A stretch of DNA of 64,000 nt from Cognatiyoonia sediminum. Lineage in GTDB: Bacteria; Pseudomonadota; Alphaproteobacteria; Rhodobacterales; Rhodobacteraceae. Below the pieces are notes generated by a model, which saw only the letters and a list, made by a program, of their open reading frames with translations, made no database searches and was not told the DNA's origin. A program made the position numbers and the translations under genes. The stretch is taken from NCBI RefSeq assembly GCF_900129845.1, contig NZ_FQXB01000002.1:243501-307500 (forward strand), read 5' to 3'. Position 1 is the first letter of the stretch, and every line of letters starts with the position of its first letter. This document shows positions 58,261-64,000 of the stretch, in pieces.

Positions 58261-59607
58261 ATTAAGAACTATATCAAATATCCGACCTTAGGATTTGTGA
58301 CAGCGTTCGCCACGACCATGGCGGACGCTCAGGATTCTGGCGGTACGAACCTCACACTGTCTGTTTCGCAGACATTGCGTTACTCGGACAATACCGAACT
58401 GGAAGTGGATGCGAATTCTGCATTCAGCGCTCAAACCAATTTGGGCCTCAGCTACTCTTCTCAAACGCGTAGCGAAGCGTTTTCTTTTTCCGCAAATACC
58501 GGATTGGTTTTTTCACCCGATGATGGCGTAGACACGGGTATCATTGATCCGTCTCTGAGGTTCTCGTACGGGCGAACCAGTCGAACAGCCGAATTTAGCA
58601 TCACCGGTTTTTATCGTTCTGTCGAATTGAACACCTTTATTGATGATGAAGACCCAGAGACTGATCTGACGGTTCTAGACGCTGGAACAAGAACAGACAT
58701 AAGCGGTTCTATTTTGATGGCGTTTGGCAAGGATCAACCATTTGGTGGCTCCTTTACGCTTTCCGGTTCGACCCGCGATTATACTGACACCACTGATCCA
58801 GACCTATTGGATACAACTACTTTATCTGCGAACAGCGTTATTAATTTGCGGTTTGACGACCGGATAACCGGGCGCCTTACCGCCGGTTGGTCTGAGGTTG
58901 ATGAAGACGGCGGAACCGATCAAACAACGTTGAGGTTCGGCACTGGCGTGTCTCTTTTGGTGAACCCGACTCTAACTGTCGGCTTGGATCTCAACTACTT
59001 TGACATTGAAAGTCGAGAAGGCGGCGTATCCGATCGAGAAGATGGGTTCGGCGTTACTGCCACAGCCAGTCAAACGCTGCCCAACGGTTCACTGAGCGGC
59101 AGAGTGTCTTCTAGCATCGAACAAAATGGTCGTCGCAACAGTTTCTCTCTGAGCAGAAATTGGGAACTACAGAATGGTCAACTCGGCCTAACGATCGGTG
59201 GAAGCGATTCTTCAGATACCGATTTCTCCCCCTTGTACGGCTTGAACTACAACACAGAAGTCGTACGCGGCGGCAATCTCAGGGCTAGCCTGAACCAAGC
59301 TTACAATATCGGAGCGGATGGAGATGAAGCGATTAATACGAACCTTACGGTAGGGTATAGCCAAGCTCTATCACGCGTTTCCGACGTATCGACCAGCCTC
59401 GCGTACAGAGACACAAATGCTCTGAGTGGTGACATCGAAGACGCGACCCGTTGGGATTTCAATGTAAGGTATCGGCACAGCATCAGCCGTGATTGGGGAT
59501 TGGTCAGCGGCTACACTTACTCGTTCGCGACTTCTGACGGTGCCGATGATCGCGACTCAAACACGATTTTCTTTGGGGTAGATCGAGCTTTCGAATGGCG
59601 CCCGTAA
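58261..59607 (+). CDS. Predicted outer-membrane beta-barrel of the exopolysaccharide locus, with probable non-standard start
   Basis: A 448-residue protein if started at ATT (58261), or 436 from the GTG at 58297. It is full of alternating short strands with Ser/Thr/Asp turns (LTLSVSQTLRYSDNTELEVD, SAFSAQTNLGLSYSSQ) and ends in FFGVDRAFEWRP with an aromatic near the end, as in beta-barrels. The family resembles the XrtA/PEP-CTERM-associated barrel. The frame upstream of GTG reads IKNYIKYPTLGFVTAFATTM and then ADAQD, a good signal peptide with Lys and a hydrophobic core; GTG would remove most of it, and GGGGTGGG stands before the ATT. The start is therefore uncertain. Confidence 0.72.
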   Translation: MKNYIKYPTLGFVTAFATTMADAQDSGGTNLTLSVSQTLRYSDNTELEVDANSAFSAQTNLGLSYSSQTRSEAFSFSANTGLVFSPDDGVDTGIIDPSLRFSYGRTSRTAEFSITGFYRSVELNTFIDDEDPETDLTVLDAGTRTDISGSILMAFGKDQPFGGSFTLSGSTRDYTDTTDPDLLDTTTLSANSVINLRFDDRITGRLTAGWSEVDEDGGTDQTTLRFGTGVSLLVNPTLTVGLDLNYFDIESREGGVSDREDGFGVTATASQTLPNGSLSGRVSSSIEQNGRRNSFSLSRNWELQNGQLGLTIGGSDSSDTDFSPLYGLNYNTEVVRGGNLRASLNQAYNIGADGDEAINTNLTVGYSQALSRVSDVSTSLAYRDTNALSGDIEDATRWDFNVRYRHSISRDWGLVSGYTYSFATSDGADDRDSNTIFFGVDRAFEWRP

Positions 59608-59645
59608 GGCGCACCCTGATTGACCCATAGAACGGGCAGCGGCGG

Positions 59646-60299
59646 ATGTCCGAAGACAACCAAAAGATAGCGACTTTGCTCGACGGTACGAGGCCGGCGA
59701 TTTGGACCATTGTTGCTTTATGCGTCGCAATAGAAGCTGTTCTTACGCTGTCTGATTGGGGTGTGTTGTTTTCAACCTCGCTCAGATTTCGAGTCTATGA
59801 ATATGCTGGGTTTTGGTCTGGTCTCCTCGGGGATTGGACTCCCAACTACCCGCTGCAACCTTACACTATGTTTCTGACATACGGTTTCTTGCACGCTGGT
59901 CTTGGTCACTTGATCGTAAATATGATCACCCTGGTGACCGCGGGAAACCTTGTTGTCGAACGTGTAGGAACCAAAGGGTTTCTTATTCTATATAGCGTTG
60001 CGATTGTGGGAGGTGGTATCGGCTACGGTCTACTCGCCCCAACGCTCGCGCCCATGGTCGGCGCGTCAGGAGCTCTTTTCGGACTTGTGGGCGGGCTATT
60101 GGCGTGGAGCTACATCGATCGCTTTAATCTGAACGAAGCGCTCTGGCCTGTCGCCCGGGCCGCGTTGTTTCTCGTAGGGCTAAACCTCGTCCTCTGGTGG
60201 GCAATGGACGGTCAACTTGCTTGGCAGACCCATCTTGGCGGATTTATCGCTGGGTGGATAGGCGCCCTACTCATAGATCCAAGACCGATTGAGGAATAA
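59646..60299 (+). CDS. Rhomboid family intramembrane serine protease
   Basis: A 217-residue six-helix protease. The catalytic Ser141 is in GASGALFG and His196 in QTHLGGF; the oxyanion residues His88 and Asn92 are in HAGLGHLIVNM. No cytoplasmic N-terminal domain is present. Substrate unknown. It lies 38 bases after the barrel gene and ends at a strong bidirectional terminator. Confidence 0.93.
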   Translation: MSEDNQKIATLLDGTRPAIWTIVALCVAIEAVLTLSDWGVLFSTSLRFRVYEYAGFWSGLLGDWTPNYPLQPYTMFLTYGFLHAGLGHLIVNMITLVTAGNLVVERVGTKGFLILYSVAIVGGGIGYGLLAPTLAPMVGASGALFGLVGGLLAWSYIDRFNLNEALWPVARAALFLVGLNLVLWWAMDGQLAWQTHLGGFIAGWIGALLIDPRPIEE

Positions 60300-60327
60300 A
60301 AAAGCCGCCCTAAAGGGCGGCGTTTTT

Positions 60328-60328
<1 letters not shown>
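60298..60328. terminator. Strong bidirectional terminator
   Basis: A perfect seven-base-pair stem (GCCGCCC / GGGCGGC) with a TAAA loop, flanked by A6 on the left and a G followed by T6 on the right. It ends the rhomboid gene in the plus direction and, in the minus direction, the rRNA-luxI-luxR-tRNA-fMet unit, starting right at the tRNA's 3' end. Confidence 0.85.
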
Positions 60329-60404
<76 letters not shown>

Positions 60405-60508
60405 CCAAGTGAGAGAGATCTATGACGAAGCCAGTGAGTCTACAAGCGAATTCGGCGAAAAACTCAGATTTTTTCGACGCATTCCTTAGTTAAGTTTAGG
60501 CAAGTAAG

Positions 60509-60970
60509 TTACTTCTTCGACGGGCGAATATTGATTGACGCAGCCGTCCAACTTTCGAACACCTTTTCCGCCTCTGAGATTTCTGGATCCGTGAATTCAC
60601 GGTCCGATCGGGAAATGGAAAGCAGATGGCGGCGGTTGGATTCCTTCATCGAAAACGTGCAACCATACTTCAGGCCGTGTTCAGCAGCCATTTTAAGAAC
60701 GCCTCGAGGATCTGGGAAAGAAACCTCTGACCACCGAATGTGACCCGTCTTAACAACGGTCCAGTAGAATAGCGGATCGAGAACGAAGAAGTTTTTGTCG
60801 AAATAGAGCTTTGCCCATTTCTCTGGATATTCGTTGTGAGAATAAACAGGTCCGTTCCAGTGAATATCGAGTGCGACTGCAAATCCCATGTCGCACATCC
60901 CCAATAGGATTTGCCGATCCTCCTCAAAGGTCGGGATCAGCCCACCTAAGTTCTTATGATCAACATCCAC
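60509..60970 (-). CDS. Stand-alone AHL-binding domain protein (LuxR-type receptor domain without HTH)
   Basis: A 153-residue protein that is a LuxR autoinducer-binding domain and nothing more. The ligand-pocket residues keep LasR-like spacing: Tyr48, Trp52, Tyr56, Asp65 and Trp80 (YPEKWAKLYFDKNFFVLDP, then IRWSEV). The chain stops just where a linker and HTH would begin, and no HTH frame follows before tRNA-fMet. It should bind an acyl-homoserine lactone but cannot bind DNA alone; it may buffer the signal or pair with a full-length LuxR protein elsewhere. It lies downstream of luxI and of two palindromes. Confidence 0.85.
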   Translation of the reverse strand: MDVDHKNLGGLIPTFEEDRQILLGMCDMGFAVALDIHWNGPVYSHNEYPEKWAKLYFDKNFFVLDPLFYWTVVKTGHIRWSEVSFPDPRGVLKMAAEHGLKYGCTFSMKESNRRHLLSISRSDREFTDPEISEAEKVFESWTAASINIRPSKK

Positions 60971-60985
60971 GTTTGGTTCCTTAGA

Positions 60986-61041
60986 GTAAGTGGTCTTACG
61001 ATAACGTTAACATTTAACAGCTAAATGGGGAATTGTTAAAT
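60986..61041. promoter_or_regulatory. Palindromic cluster upstream of the AHL-binding protein
   Basis: Two inverted repeats in the 93-base gap between the unknown gene and the AHL-binding gene: GTAAG-TGGT-CTTAC at 60986-60999 and ATTTAACA-N14-TGTTAAAT at 61012-61041, the second with perfect eight-base arms. The position 15-70 bases before the start codon fits operators of a promoter for this gene. Confidence 0.45.
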
Positions 61042-61063
61042 CAGGGAAGGTAATTTCTGGCTT

Positions 61064-61612
61064 TCACGTTGCATATACGTCCATGCCATCAATGCGTTTA
61101 AACACGTCTACGCTGCACTTTAGCGGATTTTCTCGCTCGTTTTTCAACTTGAGTGCTTCCAATTCTAGTTTCAGTCTGTCGTATTGGCCAAGCCACGCGA
61201 GTGCCGTAAGGTATTCGTACTGCCCCTCCAAAGTGCTGGGTCGCGTCTGAGACAGACGAGAAATCTCGGAAGCAACATCGGCTTTGTCGGCCATGCCTAT
61301 TAATTTCTGTGAAATGTCCTGCATCACGTCATGCGAAGTATCTGCGAAATGGAATTCGACAACACCAAAAATTGGAGCGTTTTCTGTAGACTTGCGGGCC
61401 GTCACTTCTAGAAATGATTGACGGTAGCTCACCGTGGTCGCTCGGTACAGCAAAGGAAAATAAAATTGCTTGCCGCGCTCAAAATATTGAAAAACCACTT
61501 CGAACAACTGATCGCCATCGACACGGTAAATCATCGGATCGCCGATCGCGTCCTTACGAATCGACCAACCAAGCTCTTGAAAAACTTGTGATTGTTCTGT
61601 CGTAAGTCTCAT
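61064..61612 (-). CDS. Unrecognised protein, 182 residues, between luxI and the AHL-binding gene
   Basis: ATG start directly after the luxI stop, with no base between. The first half looks alpha/beta (TTEQSQVFQELGWSIRKDAI, QLFEVVFQYFERGKQFYFPL), and the second is helical (SEISRLSQTRPSTLEGQYEY, LAWLGQYDRLKLELEALKLK). No signal peptide, membrane helix or known catalytic motif. I do not recognise the family. Context suggests a role with the AHL signal or with the receptor-like protein. Confidence 0.7.
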   Translation of the reverse strand: MRLTTEQSQVFQELGWSIRKDAIGDPMIYRVDGDQLFEVVFQYFERGKQFYFPLLYRATTVSYRQSFLEVTARKSTENAPIFGVVEFHFADTSHDVMQDISQKLIGMADKADVASEISRLSQTRPSTLEGQYEYLTALAWLGQYDRLKLELEALKLKNERENPLKCSVDVFKRIDGMDVYAT

Positions 61613-62218
61613 TTATCCGGCCTCATCGGTTTGACGAATATCGAATGCCAAAACGAGGTATCTGCCCGAGTCGTCCTGCGCGATATTGCCGACTCGCCGA
61701 GGCTCGTATCCAGCACGACGCGCCATTCTGAGAAATGCTGGCGGCCCAAGAAACAAACAGACCTTGCCGCCGTCCTTTTGGATATAGTCGTGGATCGTAC
61801 TCAAAACCATTTGCATCGGAATAGGTGTCTTATCGATGGAAATAGCCCTTGTAATTTCCCATGCATCGCTCGTTACAGGTGGCTCTTCAAAGCAAATCTC
61901 CGAAGGAATTTCGATTTTCTTGAGATAGGCGTCTCGGATCATGTAGCTGTATTCCGGTCCTATTTTGGTATCACACCGCAAGAGACGTGCGCCGGCGACG
62001 ATTTCACCTTGTCTATGCGCAATAACATAGGTCGCAACCGTGGCCGTATCATATTGCTCAAACTCGATCGAACCTTCGTCGAACAGCTGCCATTTCTTTT
62101 TGTGAATGAAAATGCTGCGCCGTAAGGTGAGAAAACGCATCACGAGTTCCCATTGCGAAGCATCGCCTGGGAGTTTCAATATAGAAATTTCGATATCGTC
62201 GTGAGCCGCCACCGACAT
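61613..62218 (-). CDS. luxI: LuxI-family acyl-homoserine-lactone synthase
   Basis: A 201-residue GNAT-fold enzyme that makes an acyl-homoserine lactone from SAM and an acyl carrier. Conserved residues fall at EsaI/LuxI spacing: Arg33, Phe37, Trp43 (RRSIFIHKKKW), Glu54 and Asp57 (EFEQYD), Arg78 (AGARLL), Glu121 and Arg124 (WEITRAIS). The usual first Asp of EFD-x-D is Glu here. ATG at 62218 is favoured by GAGG six bases upstream; ATG 62230 and TTG 62245 are alternatives. A distantly related acyltransferase of exosortase systems is the other possibility, but the AHL-binding neighbour favours LuxI. Confidence 0.85.
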   Translation of the reverse strand: MSVAAHDDIEISILKLPGDASQWELVMRFLTLRRSIFIHKKKWQLFDEGSIEFEQYDTATVATYVIAHRQGEIVAGARLLRCDTKIGPEYSYMIRDAYLKKIEIPSEICFEEPPVTSDAWEITRAISIDKTPIPMQMVLSTIHDYIQKDGGKVCLFLGPPAFLRMARRAGYEPRRVGNIAQDDSGRYLVLAFDIRQTDEAG

Positions 62219-62523
62219 CAAACGCCTCATTCTCGTGCGGGGCAACTGCTCAACAAGAACTTGATCCCCATTTATCAGTTCTCAACATCGAACTTGAACC
62301 GGAGAAATCGGTACTTCAACACAAAAGTGACAGGCACGATATTTCGCGCAAATACCGTACACTCTTTGGATACAGTTGAACAAAATATCCAACTCTGCTT
62401 CCAAATTTGTAACAAAAAACTGCGTACATAAAGCGAATAGAAACGACGCCAGATTTGACGATGAAACAATAGGCTTTTCGGTGTAGTTACATCGTCGAGA
62501 GATCATCAGATGTTGCTTATTAG
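62219..62523. promoter_or_regulatory. Spacer of 305 bases between 5S rRNA and luxI
   Basis: No gene and no hairpin-plus-T-run terminator is visible on the minus strand, so rRNA transcripts may continue into luxI. It contains an imperfect inverted repeat ACCGTA-N11-TACAGT at 62354-62376 resembling a LuxR-type box with a longer spacer, about 140 bases upstream of the luxI start. A TTTTTT run near 62414 has no stem ahead of it. Confidence 0.45.
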
Positions 62524-62639
62524 GTGTGGCAGTGACTTACTCTCCCACGCCTTAAGACGCAGTACCATCAGCGCAGCGGCACTTAACGGCCGAGTTCGGG
62601 ATGGGATCGGGTGTTTTGCTCGCGCTATAACCACCACAC
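62524..62639 (-). rRNA. rrf: 5S ribosomal RNA
   Basis: Complement reads GTGTGGTGGTTATAGCGCGA at the start, then CCGATCCCATCCCGAACTCG and a 3' end CCACAC that pairs with the 5' end. Length about 116 bases, normal for Rhodobacterales. It lies ~70 bases after the 23S 3' end. Confidence 0.93.
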
Positions 62640-62709
62640 CAAAAAAACAACATCTCCAAGTCAGTGACTTTGCATAAGTGCACTTGATTTCCAGTCTGTC
62701 TATTACTGG

Positions 62710-64000
<1,291 letters not shown>

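Noticed and set aside
50569..59607. Exosortase, PEP-CTERM or VPLPA-CTERM sorting-signal genes in the polysaccharide locus
   Set aside because: I looked for a multi-helix exosortase with Cys/Arg/His motifs and for proteins ending in a PEP-type motif, helix and basic tail; none was found.
60413..62504. GAGAGATC occurring at 60413-60420 and 62497-62504, on both sides of the luxI cassette, as possible target-site duplication
   Set aside because: Eight bases is too short to rise above chance over 2 kb, and there is no integrase or transposase in the cassette.

Overview
The window looks like chromosome of an alphaproteobacterium of the order Rhodobacterales (Roseobacter group). The basis is moderate GC content, GTG/TTG starts, many 1-4 base start/stop overlaps (ATGA, GTGA, TGATG), the minus-strand order uvrC-pgsA-moaD-moaE, the polyhydroxybutyrate pair phaA-phaB, and an rRNA operon that ends with an initiator tRNA. 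The assignment comes from gene content and order, not from a database search. Most of the window is ordinary housekeeping sequence, densely packed and free of prophage, insertion sequences or CRISPR.

Layout: 1-5.5 kb holds the tail of a type I secretion adaptor, RidA, a glycerophosphodiesterase, a FemAB-like protein, PhhB, peroxiredoxin, a ferredoxin-reductase-like flavoprotein, RsmD and a 57-codon ORF. 5.5-10 kb holds Map, SfsA, a CinA-like domain protein, a GNAT protein, an AhpD-like protein and an OmpA-family protein. 10-17.7 kb (minus strand) holds a diguanylate cyclase, LysR, FadH, three poorly known genes and IlvD. 17.8-23.5 kb holds a CPBP protease, AccD, FolC, ZapE and an MFS carrier. 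23.5-28.4 kb is a tight minus-strand operon: formylglutathione hydrolase, YaiI, DMT transporter, ornithine-cyclodeaminase-like, phytanoyl-CoA-dioxygenase-like and an alpha/beta hydrolase. 28.4-37.6 kb holds an AEC carrier, GreA, ETF-ubiquinone oxidoreductase, a TPR protein, IspE, polyprenyl synthase, DUF2007, a TrmN6-like methyltransferase and a DUF465 protein. 37.6-50.5 kb holds a GcvA-like LysR facing a 35-residue ORF, PhaB/PhaA, a degenerate EAL protein, Tag, MoaE/MoaD/PgsA/UvrC, an SDR, a Ca/Na antiporter, a small zinc-ribbon membrane protein, an S49 peptidase and an ABC-2 transporter.

Two accessory regions stand out. (1) 50.6-59.6 kb is a divergent exopolysaccharide export locus. Its minus arm has an ExeA-like ATPase, a chain-length protein and a BY-kinase-like ATPase. 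Its plus arm has a priming sugar transferase, a large TPR lipoprotein, an OPX export protein and a predicted outer-membrane barrel. The part list matches the exopolysaccharide module that accompanies exosortase XrtA/PEP-CTERM systems, but no exosortase, PEP-CTERM substrate, flippase, polymerase or further glycosyltransferase is in the window.

(2) 60.3-64 kb is the 3' part of an rRNA operon on the minus strand: 23S, 5S and tRNA-fMet. Between 5S and tRNA-fMet lies a three-gene cassette in the same direction: a LuxI-family acyl-homoserine-lactone synthase, an unknown 182-residue protein, and a 153-residue protein that is a complete AHL-binding domain with no DNA-binding domain. I see no intrinsic terminator between 5S and luxI. 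This cassette is the best candidate for something undescribed: a quorum-sensing unit embedded in an rRNA transcription unit, with a receptor that cannot bind DNA by itself.
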